Of a stretch of 64,000 bases of DNA, positions 25,102-34,190 are shown in pieces. This DNA is from a virus. Numbering within the stretch: the stretch's first letter is position 1; each line of letters starts with the position of its first letter. The translations under genes and the position numbers were made by a program. The stretch is taken from positions 1-64,000 of the IMG/VR virus record IMGVR_UViG_3300047319_000185. One strand, written 5' to 3'. The notes under the pieces were generated by a model. That model searched no databases and was not told the origin of the DNA. It was given only the letters and a program-made list of their open reading frames with translations.

Positions 25102-25359
25102 CTAGTACAGGCTGTCCAGCGCTTCCATCATCTTCTCTCGCGCAGCATCGTAACCGGAATCATAGCCTTCCTCGCGACCATCCTCTAGGCCGATACTGTA
25201 GGAATCATCGCTCATACTAGAGGCAAAGTCATCCATAACCTCAGTAAGCTCCTCAATCATAGCCTTCAGGTCATACGGAAGGAAGACATCCCTGTCGAAC
25301 ATGGAACGATCCTCCAGAACCCGCAGAACCTTGAGGGCAGTAGAGAGACTGTCAGTCAT
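25102..25359 (-). CDS. Hypothetical acidic protein, 85 aa
   Basis: Two helices with an Asp/Glu-rich C-terminus (GLEDGREEGYDSGYDAAREKM). AAGGAG precedes the ATG, which overlaps the previous stop (TAATG). No family was recognised. Confidence 0.6.
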   Translation of the reverse strand: MTDSLSTALKVLRVLEDRSMFDRDVFLPYDLKAMIEELTEVMDDFASSMSDDSYSIGLEDGREEGYDSGYDAAREKMMEALDSLY

Positions 25360-25595
25360 TAAAACTCCTTAGTATTACTGTAGTGGATCTCAGCATTGGA
25401 CAATTCATCCTGGACGTCGTCCATAAGTTCTAGCAACTCAAAGAAGGCGTCATCCATCTCTTCCCACTTCTCCTTGAGAGAATCGGGTACGTCATAATCA
25501 TCAATCGCATGAAGGCCGTAAACCAGCACCTCATAGAGCCCACCTTCCCACTCGATCTTGCCAAGCAGGTCATAAATGTTATGTGATTCGTCCAT
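25359..25595 (-). CDS. Hypothetical acidic protein, 78 aa
   Basis: The start at 25595 is preferred because AGGGAT lies 5 bases upstream, while the ATG at 25601 is too close to it. The product is a very acidic helical protein (KEKWEEMDDAFFELLELMDDVQDEL). Function unknown. Confidence 0.6.
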   Translation of the reverse strand: MDESHNIYDLLGKIEWEGGLYEVLVYGLHAIDDYDVPDSLKEKWEEMDDAFFELLELMDDVQDELSNAEIHYSNTKEF

Positions 25596-25603
25596 AATCA
25601 TCC

Positions 25604-26266
25604 CTAAAGTCGTGTGTCCTTACCCAGAAGAGGATAGGAATCAAAGGCATCATGCTGGAAACTCTCGAAAGAGTCTCCGTAGACCCCTCGCATTGACTCA
25701 GGGTCGATATTGGTAGTGATGATAGTAGGCAGAGCACTGTCGTACCTTACACGGATAAGCTCATGGAAGAAACTCTCGGTGAAACCTGACTGTGTACGGT
25801 ATTCCTGACCTATATCATCGATAACCACAAGTGATCGTGTATTGACAGCTTCAAGAATCTTCTTGGCCTTGATCTTACGCTCTGTAGCTTCACTGTCAAA
25901 GGTATTGGTCATAGCCGACTTGAGGTCAGAGAACCTGATGTAATATATCGTTAGAGTATGGTGAAGGTACTGAGTCTCCATGAGAGTAATGACTGCAAGA
26001 GTAGTCTTACGGGTACCATTGCGCCCGAAGAACAACAGACCCTTACCGATATTCTCCCGGTTGGCTGGATAGTTACCTGCTGCTGCTCGTTCTGTGGACA
26101 CATAGTGCTCAGCAAAATGCTCAGTAAAATCCTTGGCTGCTGCCAGAGCTACATGCCCAGTTCCGTGAGGATGCTGATAGTCTGCGAACCTCATACCTCT
26201 TAGTTTCACAGGAATATTAGCCTCATGCCAACGGCCCGTATAGAATTCAGCCGGAAGTACTGCCAT
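25604..26266 (-). CDS. DnaC-like helicase loader ATPase
   Basis: AAA+ protein of the DnaC/IstB type. Walker A is GRNGTRKTT (residues about 81-89) and Walker B LVVIDDIGQE, followed by the conserved FFHELIRVRYDSALPTIITTN. It probably loads the DnaB-like helicase (20933-22216) on single-stranded DNA. The ATG at 26266 has GGAGGAG upstream, so a reading from 26335 is rejected. The length of 220 aa is usual. Confidence 0.85.
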   Translation of the reverse strand: MAVLPAEFYTGRWHEANIPVKLRGMRFADYQHPHGTGHVALAAAKDFTEHFAEHYVSTERAAAGNYPANRENIGKGLLFFGRNGTRKTTLAVITLMETQYLHHTLTIYYIRFSDLKSAMTNTFDSEATERKIKAKKILEAVNTRSLVVIDDIGQEYRTQSGFTESFFHELIRVRYDSALPTIITTNIDPESMRGVYGDSFESFQHDAFDSYPLLGKDTRL

Positions 26267-26633
26267 TTGTCTCCTCCCATTCGCGCTCATACTTGGCCCA
26301 CTTGTCTTCAACCTGAACAGGCGCAAGCTTAGCACTGATCTGTTCTGCCCGATAGAGGAAGTCCTGCCAACCTGGATTCTTTCCTCTTAATGATGCATCC
26401 TGCAAGTACAGGTCCATCATCGACATCATGGTAGCAGAGTCTGTCTTGTCTTTCCAGTTGGTAAGAGACCCTGCCATAGCACGGCTATTGACTACGCCGA
26501 ATCCTGACCATGCTGCTGCCTGGAATCTCTTACGGAAGTACTCTGCCAACTTCATTGAATTGAAAGATGACTGAGGGACGATCTCTTCTTTATCTGAGTC
26601 GTCCCACAAATCACCCCAAGCTCCTGGGGACAC
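26247..26633 (-). CDS. Hypothetical replication-linked helical protein, 128 aa
   Basis: Starts with GTG. All-helical (MKLAEYFRKRFQAAAW, YLQDASLRGKNPGWQDFLYRAEQIS). Placed directly before the helicase loader with a 20-base overlap, it could be a replisome or initiation partner, but no domain was recognised. Confidence 0.6.
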   Translation of the reverse strand: MSPGAWGDLWDDSDKEEIVPQSSFNSMKLAEYFRKRFQAAAWSGFGVVNSRAMAGSLTNWKDKTDSATMMSMMDLYLQDASLRGKNPGWQDFLYRAEQISAKLAPVQVEDKWAKYEREWEETNGSTSG

Positions 26634-26636
26634 TAT

Positions 26637-26888
26637 TCAGTTCCCCTTGTCGTGTGCTCTGCGGATCTTCAACAGGACACCACTGGGTTCAGTATCTATG
26701 TACATATGGTAGAGACCTCGGGTAACAAGCTGCCATGTCAGTGACTTCTCTACCGCAGATAGAATTGTCTCCTTGTAATCCGATTCCGCACACCATTTGG
26801 CATACTCAAGGTCATAGTACAGTTGTCCACCGAACCAGTCAGGAAAGTCATCAAGGAGAGCCTCCCAAACCCACTTAGGCTTAGACAT
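26637..26888 (-). CDS. Hypothetical protein, 83 aa
   Basis: Aromatic-rich N-terminal half (MSKPKWVWEALLDDFPDWFGGQLYYDL) with a basic C-terminus. It ends 4 bases before the next gene. No family was recognised. Confidence 0.6.
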   Translation of the reverse strand: MSKPKWVWEALLDDFPDWFGGQLYYDLEYAKWCAESDYKETILSAVEKSLTWQLVTRGLYHMYIDTEPSGVLLKIRRAHDKGN

Positions 26889-27276
26889 TAGACTCCCTGT
26901 TGATCAGATACTCAATGTACCAAATGGCCTTCTTCAGATCCTCTACACCATTCTTGTCCCTGTAATGAAGGAGATACTTAAGAGCAGACCCCTCAAAGAA
27001 GTCCAGACCATTGGCTGTAATAACATCAATGGGAGAGATACCCATCTTCTCATAGTGGTTTCCACCAACCTGCTTAAGCGTATCCTTTGGTGCCAGTTCC
27101 AGAATCCACCAAGCATCCTGATAGTTGGACATACGCAAGCCATCCTGCCTCTGAGGATTGTTCTTCTGATGAATACGCATTCCATCTTCATCACAGGAAT
27201 CAACTACCCAAGGACTGGTCTCACCATAAAACTTGCTGGTAATAATATCTCCTGCAATAGGAATAGCCTTAGACAT
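26881..27276 (-). CDS. DUF3310 protein, 131 aa
   Basis: The C-terminal half holds the DUF3310 signature VGGNHYEKMGISPIDVITANGL, then KYLLHYRDKNGVEDLKKAIWYIEYLI. The N-terminal 60 residues are separate (a beta part with DEDGMRIHQ). DUF3310 proteins occur in many phages, often near replication genes; their function is unknown. Confidence 0.8.
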   Translation of the reverse strand: MSKAIPIAGDIITSKFYGETSPWVVDSCDEDGMRIHQKNNPQRQDGLRMSNYQDAWWILELAPKDTLKQVGGNHYEKMGISPIDVITANGLDFFEGSALKYLLHYRDKNGVEDLKKAIWYIEYLINRESNV

Positions 27277-28210
27277 TTCGCTCCTTGATAAGTTCTGTCA
27301 TAGTCCGGATAGTACGAGAGAATGCTTCTCCCATTTGTGCAATGTTCTCGCCGAGTTCCACAAGCAGGACATCCGTCTTGGAACTGTCCCAAGGAGATAC
27401 ATTCTTGGCAACATCATCCCAGATTTCCTGAGTAGTCACAGGAACAAGATCAGCCTTCTTTGCTGCTTGTTCCTCTACCTTCTTGGCCACGAATGCATCA
27501 ATACCTGAAACGCTCTGTACGGCTGTCTGAGGCTCTGAAACAGGCTCAGTGGGCTTGGGTGCCACTGCCTTCTTCGCAACCCTCTTACGGGCCACTGGAG
27601 CCTTCTTAGGAGCTACTCCAGACTCTACTGCCAGAGCTTCCTGTTCGGCCTTGAACTCTTCCTGCTTGCGCTCACGATCAGCCTTGTCCTCAGCAGACTC
27701 GTATCCTTCAAAGACATCCACCATACCGTTGAGGTTCAGCGTCAGGATTTCAGGATGAGACTTGGCCTCATACAGGATCTCCAGATCGGACAGAGACGAC
27801 TCACCCTGAGTATAGGTACTCTCAGCATCAAAGAACATCAGGAAGACAGTCTCATCTCCTTCTGCCGCACGATCCTTGAGGAGCTTGAAACCAGTACTGA
27901 GTGCAAGATGCTCATCCTCAACCTTGATGATATCGGGAAGGGCAGCAAGATCCCTGTTCATGGGAGCATCCTTGACCTGGATGACCTGAACGTCTGCATC
28001 GGTGTTAATGGCATACTTGGTCATAAGATTCAGAGCAGGACCAGATCGGCCAAGGATAGGAAAGATAACCTTCACCTCTCGGATGCCAACAGCGTCAGGA
28101 TCACCCTTCTTTCCGAAAACCCAGTCATCAAGGTTCTCCTTGAGATTGGCCGCAGAAGTCTTACCAGTACCAGCAACCATGATCGTCAGGTCACGAGTGA
28201 AGTCACGCAA
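27269..28210 (-). CDS. Hypothetical protein with Rossmann-like N-domain and basic linker, 313 aa
   Basis: The start is a TTG at 28210 because GAAGGAGG lies 5 bases upstream. The N-terminal part (IMVAGTGKTSAAN, then VKVIFPILGRSGPAL, then VFLMFFDAES) looks like an alpha/beta domain, with a P-loop-like GTGKTS that lacks the first Walker glycine. A Lys/Ala/Pro-rich linker (KKAPVARKRVAKKAVAPKPTEP) and a C-terminal helical region follow. A nucleic-acid or regulatory role is possible. I do not recognise the family. Confidence 0.65.
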   Translation of the reverse strand: MRDFTRDLTIMVAGTGKTSAANLKENLDDWVFGKKGDPDAVGIREVKVIFPILGRSGPALNLMTKYAINTDADVQVIQVKDAPMNRDLAALPDIIKVEDEHLALSTGFKLLKDRAAEGDETVFLMFFDAESTYTQGESSLSDLEILYEAKSHPEILTLNLNGMVDVFEGYESAEDKADRERKQEEFKAEQEALAVESGVAPKKAPVARKRVAKKAVAPKPTEPVSEPQTAVQSVSGIDAFVAKKVEEQAAKKADLVPVTTQEIWDDVAKNVSPWDSSKTDVLLVELGENIAQMGEAFSRTIRTMTELIKERNV

Positions 28211-28229
28211 AATTTCCTCCTTCAATAGG

Positions 28230-28273
28230 AAAGCTCCTGTGAGCTTGGATTAACCATAGTTCACAGGAGCTTT
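28230..28273 (-). terminator. Hairpin before the gene at 27269-28210
   Basis: A perfect 13-bp stem (28230-28242 with 28261-28273) and 18-base loop. In the minus direction it ends with GAGCTTTCCTATT. It separates the membrane-protein gene from the gene at 27269, and its end is about 19 bases before that start. Confidence 0.7.
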
Positions 28274-28277
28274 AGAG

Positions 28278-28538
28278 TCAAGGAAGAGGCGGGATGTTAG
28301 ACTGTCGTCTCACTCGCTTCTCCGCAGCTCTAGGCACTGCCTTGTGTACTGTGGTGTCGATGAGAAGGACTATTCCACAGACAGCAGATACTGTCAAGTA
28401 CTGATGAGGAACGAAAGTGAGGCCGTAGGCTAAGCCAGGTAGTAGGATAAAGTGAATCAACCAGTCGGGGAGGTTGATGTGTGTCTTCAGGTATGCCCAG
28501 AGATAGACTAGGCTCAGTGCCATTAGTAGTAGGTTCAT
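28278..28538 (-). CDS. Small membrane protein, 86 aa
   Basis: Two or three hydrophobic helices (NLLLMALSLVYLWAYL, WLIHFILLPGLAYGLTF, VSAVCGIVLLIDTTV) and a basic tail. It is the first gene after the late operon terminator. It could be a holin, but no endolysin lies next to it. Confidence 0.6.
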   Translation of the reverse strand: MNLLLMALSLVYLWAYLKTHINLPDWLIHFILLPGLAYGLTFVPHQYLTVSAVCGIVLLIDTTVHKAVPRAAEKRVRRQSNIPPLP

Positions 28539-28637
28539 GTCAGTAGCCTACCAGAGGTTGCTGTACTTGACACTGACAAGAAAAGTTTGGTAGTCTCTGG
28601 TATGTCGAAGCACTACCCCATAAAAGCATATAAAGAT

Positions 28638-28681
28638 AAAAGAGTTATAATCCTTATCTATTAAAGGACTATAACTCTTTT
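28638..28681 (-). terminator. Terminator of the tail operon
   Basis: A stem of about 17-18 bp with one mismatch (left arm 28638-28655, right arm 28664-28681) and an 8-base loop, followed in the minus direction by a U-rich tail (ATCTTTATATGC). It lies 17 bases after the last fibre gene. The remaining 100 bases to 28538 show no clear promoter. Confidence 0.75.
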
Positions 28682-28697
28682 TCTATTAGACAATAAC

Positions 28698-31130
28698 TTA
28701 ACTAACTGGTTGAGCAAACTTAAGAGTATAAGTTTCTCCAACAGGAAGAACAGAAGGTAAAGCTACATTCAATCTGTTAAGTTTATTAGTGTAGTTACTG
28801 TAATAGTAAGATCTACTGTTGTTAACTACTCCACCAGATTCCCACTGGTAATCAGAAGTAGAGAATCCACCATCAAAGAATGAATTTACATTCTGACTTT
28901 CTTCTACAAGAAGTGAATCAACCCAGAAAGTAAAGACAGGTTGAAGAACATAGTTTCTGTACATTACATAGAAGTAGAAACTGTAGTCCTGTACTCCACC
29001 TGGTGGAACAGTATAGGTGGTTGAAATTCTGGTCCAACCATTGACTGTGTTGGTAGCTTTAACAGCATTGGTACTCAGTGCATTTACACCAGTGAAATTA
29101 GAGTCGTAGAAGTTCATCATTACATCTGGACAACCAAGACTCTGCTTTACATAGGCAGAGATAGTATATGTATGTCCTATCTTCAATCCTTGTACTACTG
29201 GGACACTTGCTCCACCAGTAAAGCTTCCGGGAGTAGAAGTTCCTAATTGTCCTGTGGTGGTATTACCTGAGAATGAACCTGAAGGAGCTACAAAGTTTAC
29301 CTTCATGGAACCCAGAGAATTAAATCCTGTGGTTCCATCCCATGACATCGTCACTGGGTTAGGAGTACCAGAAGTATTTACATTTGTTTGAAACCAACCA
29401 GTTGTGTTGGTATTGAATCCCGCATTTGCTACATAGTTTACCCTGTCAGCCTTTACTACAATATCTGCATTACGGGGACTTGCATAATTAGGTGTAACCT
29501 GTCCGGCTATAAAGGTATTGGTGCCTACAATATAGTGATTGTCCATGTGGACAGTTTCAATAAGGCTACCTGAGTTTATAACTACAGGAACTACAGACAT
29601 CCATACGGAATTAGTAGGCGCTGGAACACCAGCGGTATTGATAATACCTGTCTGCCAAGTACCACCACCGGGATGCACATTCATATTTGAGATAGTCGCA
29701 CTGGCAATAGTGTTGCTGGCTCCTGTTGTAAGGATATTGAAGTTGGCATCATAGTAGAGAATTGTTGCGAACCAGTTGGTGTTGGCTCTCAGGACATACA
29801 AGGATACAGAAGCATACAGACTTTCATATGTAGCGTTCTCCAGAAGAACTGGTGTCATCCCTGCCTTTTGTGGCAGGGGATAGTATGCCAGTTGTCCAGT
29901 TCCTATCGTTGTAGGAGAAGACGTACTGATAACCTTTCCCGAATAGGCCCCTGTCAGCGTCACATCCGAACTTCTGAAAGCCGTTAGAACTCCTGGTCCG
30001 GCACCATAACAGCACTGAGTTATGTAAAGAGAAGCATCTAGGGACAGACGATTACTTATTCCTACCAATGAATTGGGAGAAAGCTGCACACTGCTCAGGA
30101 AATTTGTACCTGTCTGCGGAATTGCATGGCTGTTGGCATCAATAGAAGCGTACTCAGCAGGCTGCCAGTAAGAACCATCACGGTACTGTGTAGGAGCACT
30201 GAGGGTTGCCAGTGAACGAACCCACTTGTTCTGCGTGAAGGTCGCTCCATTGCTGCTTGTAGCAGAATTGAATATAGGGGCGAAGTAACCGTTGAATCGT
30301 GCGGAGTCCAGGTTACCTGCCCCAGTGGTGCTTCCCTGGCTGAAGGCAAAGTCTGTTACTCCGCCCTCAGGTAGTCCCAGAGATACCTTGAAGCTTGCGT
30401 GAAGCCCTGAGATGCCGTTTACAGAGGCTTTCAGCGCGTTGGGGGAAGATAGTACTGCCAGACCGTGTGCGGCTGCTGAAGCCCCTGTTGTGGCCGATAG
30501 AGCCAGTGTTGTGCCCGGCAGGTTGATGTGGGAAACCAGTGCTAGGTTTCCTGGACTCTCAATACCTGTGAATCCGGCAAAGATAGAGACAACCACAGAG
30601 GATGTATCCCATAGATAGGAGACACTTCCTAGCTCTGTCCAAGTGCTTCCGTCAGGAGAGACATCGAAATGAAACAGGACAGAGTCATTGCGAATTCTCC
30701 AGTAGGCATGGGCAGTAGGATTATAGGCAGGCATATTGGAAGAAATATTTACTACAGAGCTATCGTTTACACCATAAGCACTGAAGTTACCTTGTGGACC
30801 CACGGACATGGTTACATAGTTATTGTTGTTGTCCTTGACAATAAGAGCTGTCTGGGTCCCGCCGTTTCCAGAAGGAGCTGGAACTATCTTGGCGAAGAAG
30901 GAGTCATTGGTTATGTCGTAAAGGGCAGCACCAAGGTAACTGGGAGTAGACGTAGCCTCAATGTACGGAAGGTTAGTAAGTACATCTATCCCAAAATTTC
31001 CACTAGTGGTATTCCACTGGGGATTAAGTAGCTCAGTACCACCACCATAGCTGCCACTTCCATATCCGAAAGCTCCGTAGCCATCGGGTAGAAAGAAGTC
31101 AATGAGAGTACTGGTTTTTGGGTTTGCCAT
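28698..31130 (-). CDS. Large tail-fibre or minor tail protein, 810 aa
   Basis: Built of repeated beta-sandwich segments rich in Asn, Thr, Ser and Gly. A segment near residue 55-215 (ALYDITNDSFFAKIVP...WRIRNDSVLFHFDVSPDGSTWTELG) looks like a laminin-G or concanavalin-like lectin fold. The C-terminal part repeats the pattern SYYYSNYTN. It probably binds host surface sugars. It is the last gene of the late operon. Confidence 0.75.
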   Translation of the reverse strand: MANPKTSTLIDFFLPDGYGAFGYGSGSYGGGTELLNPQWNTTSGNFGIDVLTNLPYIEATSTPSYLGAALYDITNDSFFAKIVPAPSGNGGTQTALIVKDNNNNYVTMSVGPQGNFSAYGVNDSSVVNISSNMPAYNPTAHAYWRIRNDSVLFHFDVSPDGSTWTELGSVSYLWDTSSVVVSIFAGFTGIESPGNLALVSHINLPGTTLALSATTGASAAAHGLAVLSSPNALKASVNGISGLHASFKVSLGLPEGGVTDFAFSQGSTTGAGNLDSARFNGYFAPIFNSATSSNGATFTQNKWVRSLATLSAPTQYRDGSYWQPAEYASIDANSHAIPQTGTNFLSSVQLSPNSLVGISNRLSLDASLYITQCCYGAGPGVLTAFRSSDVTLTGAYSGKVISTSSPTTIGTGQLAYYPLPQKAGMTPVLLENATYESLYASVSLYVLRANTNWFATILYYDANFNILTTGASNTIASATISNMNVHPGGGTWQTGIINTAGVPAPTNSVWMSVVPVVINSGSLIETVHMDNHYIVGTNTFIAGQVTPNYASPRNADIVVKADRVNYVANAGFNTNTTGWFQTNVNTSGTPNPVTMSWDGTTGFNSLGSMKVNFVAPSGSFSGNTTTGQLGTSTPGSFTGGASVPVVQGLKIGHTYTISAYVKQSLGCPDVMMNFYDSNFTGVNALSTNAVKATNTVNGWTRISTTYTVPPGGVQDYSFYFYVMYRNYVLQPVFTFWVDSLLVEESQNVNSFFDGGFSTSDYQWESGGVVNNSRSYYYSNYTNKLNRLNVALPSVLPVGETYTLKFAQPVS

Positions 31131-33467
31131 TTACACTGCTCCAGACGCTGAGTACTTGTGAATAATTCCGAATTGCGGAGTACCACTCAAAGGATTGCTT
31201 ATATCTACCAGTTGTACCAGGGTTCCCTTACTGTCCCGTGCATACTTGGATACGATTATATCCGTAGTTGTAATATCTACGACTATGCGATCTCCATCAA
31301 CGAGTCTGGTCCAGTTGGTCACAAGACTTTCCACACCAGCAGCTACCTGGTAAAGACTCTTTCTCGTTACGTAGAAGAAATTGCTGGCATTTACATATCC
31401 GAAGATAATACCGTGAGCCTTGTGAGTAGTGTCGTTGTAATCCGTAGCAAAGGTAAGAGCTAGTCTTGCTTGTGCCAGACCAGTAGGCTGAAGGATATAT
31501 TCATACGTAGTGGTACCTGCGATAGTAGGATCTACGAATGCCATTCCATGATTTGACTTCCACAATCCTGCTGTTGAAGGTGTAGCTGTCCAAGCTGATG
31601 ATGGAAGCGTTATGTCAGTGGTTCCATTCAGATCCGTATAGTCAGTAATAAATCTGGCCAGACTACCTGTGTACACAGTAGTTGTCGGATATTGAATAGC
31701 TATATTTGTCAGATTGGTTCCATCACTGGCGTAGAAGTTTGCGTTTACCGCATACTGTAGGGCACCTGTTCCTGTTGCAATACTACCGAAGTATGCGCTG
31801 GCAGTATAAACAAACTCAGAAGGCTGTACATACACCCAGTTGAGATTGGAGTAGTAGTTACCCGTTGGCTGGTAGTTAGTATTCGGATTAGTAGCAAGGT
31901 AGATAATTCCGAAGAACTGAACCTTGTCTCCTACTGCATACTGAGTGACTTTGTCCCAAGGCTGTACCTGAGGAATAGGCACACCGTCCTTTACAGTATT
32001 AGGACGATCAGTAGTAACGAAATAGAAAGCCTTCCACACCTGGTTGTTAGTCCCTGGTGTCACTACTGTAGTAGAAGGACCATTAGGAGCAAGTGCTACG
32101 TAGTAATATCCGTCTGCTCCAAGTACATAATTATTTATTACATAGTTAGCGGCATTGGAATAATTAGGTGTATTGATAGGAGAAATACTATAGATATCCA
32201 CAAATCCAGCATTGAGATTAGTGGTCTGATTAAATGCTAACGCATTCCAGTTGTGGATAGTAGTATCCGTAGGGTGTGGTAAACCTGCTACTACACCAGT
32301 AAGGGTAGCTGCGGCTCCGTTAGGAACAGCCTGCCATGTGGAGTAGAAAGAAGTCTCAGGATTTAGCAGGGTAGTTGTGTCAAGAACCTGTAGCTGAACC
32401 TGCCACCATGTATTGCTTGTTCCCAGTCCTGTAGGAGCCTGAGCAGTACCTACAGATTGTACAAGGTTCTTGTAGTTGTATCCGCTGTACTGGATAAGCT
32501 GGTTAGGGAAGTAAGTAGTATTCGCACTCCAGGTATCGTAATTTGGATGGACGAATGCGGACTGGTCCCCAGTATTCAGCAGATTTGTATTATAGGTAGA
32601 CGTAGAATCCCAACCGGCTAGGTCGGCAATAAGATTGTGCAGGCTCTGAGCCTCACCCTTAAGCTGGTAGTTCACAGTAGCATTCTTGATACGTTGTCTG
32701 CGCTGCTGAGGTGTGGACATGTAATCAGTATTGATACCTAGTTGCTGGCCCAGAATATCCAAGGATGTAGCAGAAACCCTGTCCGCATTATTAGAGTTCA
32801 GATAAAGGTCATAACTGTTCTTTAGTGTACTGAGTCCGAATCCGAATACATTCAGATAGTTCTGTAGAGAAGGATTATCTACAGTAGTGTTTCCGAAAGT
32901 GTCAGAGGAAGTAATCTTGTACGGCTGAGGAGTTCTGTTGTACAGCAGGGAACCGTATCCAGAATTCCCAAGAGAAAGAGTCGCTGCGTATCCTGCTGGA
33001 TACCATGTTGGTATGTATGTTGAAGGACTCCAGAAGGAACTACCAGCAGCAGGAGTATTACCAGTATTGACAGTTGTAAGGCTGCTCCAGTACAAACCGT
33101 TGTACAGTACCTGCTGATTGGTTACATAACCTGTACCCACATTCCAGGTAGGTGCCTCAATAGTAATGAACATGGCGTAGTAATAGATGGTACCCGTAGT
33201 AAGACCTGTATCATCATAGGATCTCACCATAGTCCCAGGAACAATTTCCTGTAGTAGCACACCATCATTTGCAGTAGAGGGATATCCATAAGTACTACGA
33301 ACTAGGTGAAGAAACTTCCAGGTGGTTGTATTAGGAGACTGCCACTGCAACTTGATCTCGTTGTAGTTGGACTGAGAAGCTGTAAAAGGAGTTACACTGT
33401 AATCCGCAGGCTGTGAATATCCGTAGAAGTCCTGCCCATAGATATCGACTCCATAGCCTTTGCTCAT
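31131..33467 (-). CDS. Baseplate/tail-fibre protein with gpI-like segment, 778 aa
   Basis: The N-terminus has an Fn3-like part (EIKLQWQSPNTTTWKFLHLVRS...YDDTGLTTGTIYYYAMF). Near residue 255 the segment QRRQRIKNATVNYQLKGEAQSLHNLIADLAG resembles the tail protein I family that attaches fibres to the baseplate. The C-terminal half is beta-rich. The position after the J-type gene matches the order J, I, fibre of P2-like baseplates. Confidence 0.75.
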   Translation of the reverse strand: MSKGYGVDIYGQDFYGYSQPADYSVTPFTASQSNYNEIKLQWQSPNTTTWKFLHLVRSTYGYPSTANDGVLLQEIVPGTMVRSYDDTGLTTGTIYYYAMFITIEAPTWNVGTGYVTNQQVLYNGLYWSSLTTVNTGNTPAAGSSFWSPSTYIPTWYPAGYAATLSLGNSGYGSLLYNRTPQPYKITSSDTFGNTTVDNPSLQNYLNVFGFGLSTLKNSYDLYLNSNNADRVSATSLDILGQQLGINTDYMSTPQQRRQRIKNATVNYQLKGEAQSLHNLIADLAGWDSTSTYNTNLLNTGDQSAFVHPNYDTWSANTTYFPNQLIQYSGYNYKNLVQSVGTAQAPTGLGTSNTWWQVQLQVLDTTTLLNPETSFYSTWQAVPNGAAATLTGVVAGLPHPTDTTIHNWNALAFNQTTNLNAGFVDIYSISPINTPNYSNAANYVINNYVLGADGYYYVALAPNGPSTTVVTPGTNNQVWKAFYFVTTDRPNTVKDGVPIPQVQPWDKVTQYAVGDKVQFFGIIYLATNPNTNYQPTGNYYSNLNWVYVQPSEFVYTASAYFGSIATGTGALQYAVNANFYASDGTNLTNIAIQYPTTTVYTGSLARFITDYTDLNGTTDITLPSSAWTATPSTAGLWKSNHGMAFVDPTIAGTTTYEYILQPTGLAQARLALTFATDYNDTTHKAHGIIFGYVNASNFFYVTRKSLYQVAAGVESLVTNWTRLVDGDRIVVDITTTDIIVSKYARDSKGTLVQLVDISNPLSGTPQFGIIHKYSASGAV

Positions 33468-33476
33468 GTGTGCTCC

Positions 33477-34181
33477 TTATATATTGTTCAGTGGAGATGT
33501 ACCAGCGTGGAAAGCTGTAGTAGGTGGATCTCTGTGGTAGGTAACAGCCATCATAGCTGTGGCAGTAATACCTGTTGTTAGTACATTCTGTACAGCTATC
33601 ATTTCAATAGTAGTACCTTGAGTCCAAGGCAGTGTAATAGAAGCTGACTGGTGATTAGATCTCTGCCATCCCTGAGGGAAGTATCTAAGATCGTCTACGT
33701 ATTCATATGTTCCACCAGCGGGTAGCGCTCTTATACCTAACCCACCTGCTCTGTTAAACGGTGTCTGCTGACTGTCGGCTGGTTGATTGTCTGCGTGCCA
33801 TCTTATGTAGATATCAAAAGTATATACACCTGATCGTGTACAGGTAAGAGTTGGTCCTCCACCCCACATATTATGGGTGTCCCAAGTCTTACTGGTCCAT
33901 TGGATAGGGACAGAGGTATTGTATCCCACGACGATATTATTGGCCCAGACATTGGCGTAAGGCTTTGACTTCCCTTGTCTTACAGACGTTATTCTTGAAG
34001 ATACAGTAGGCCAGGAAGCAAGCTGCCCATCGATAGTGTCCGTATTAGGAAGAACACCTAGTATATTCTGAGTAGCTGATATCTCATCATACGCCACATT
34101 TACGTCAGCAGCTTCTACTAGTTCTGTATAGTCCACACGGTTAGAGAACTTCTTTACTGCGTTAGGATAGATTGCTACCAT
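33477..34181 (-). CDS. C1q/TNF-like minor tail protein, 234 aa
   Basis: The C-terminal half has the look of a C1q-like jelly roll (SGVYTFDIYIRWHADN, STSLPW-type strands, MIAVQNVL). The N-terminal 90 residues are linker. It sits between the baseplate J gene and the gpI/fibre gene, so it is probably a receptor-binding or baseplate accessory protein. Confidence 0.65.
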   Translation of the reverse strand: MVAIYPNAVKKFSNRVDYTELVEAADVNVAYDEISATQNILGVLPNTDTIDGQLASWPTVSSRITSVRQGKSKPYANVWANNIVVGYNTSVPIQWTSKTWDTHNMWGGGPTLTCTRSGVYTFDIYIRWHADNQPADSQQTPFNRAGGLGIRALPAGGTYEYVDDLRYFPQGWQRSNHQSASITLPWTQGTTIEMIAVQNVLTTGITATAMMAVTYHRDPPTTAFHAGTSPLNNI

Positions 34182-34190
34182 GGTTACTCC

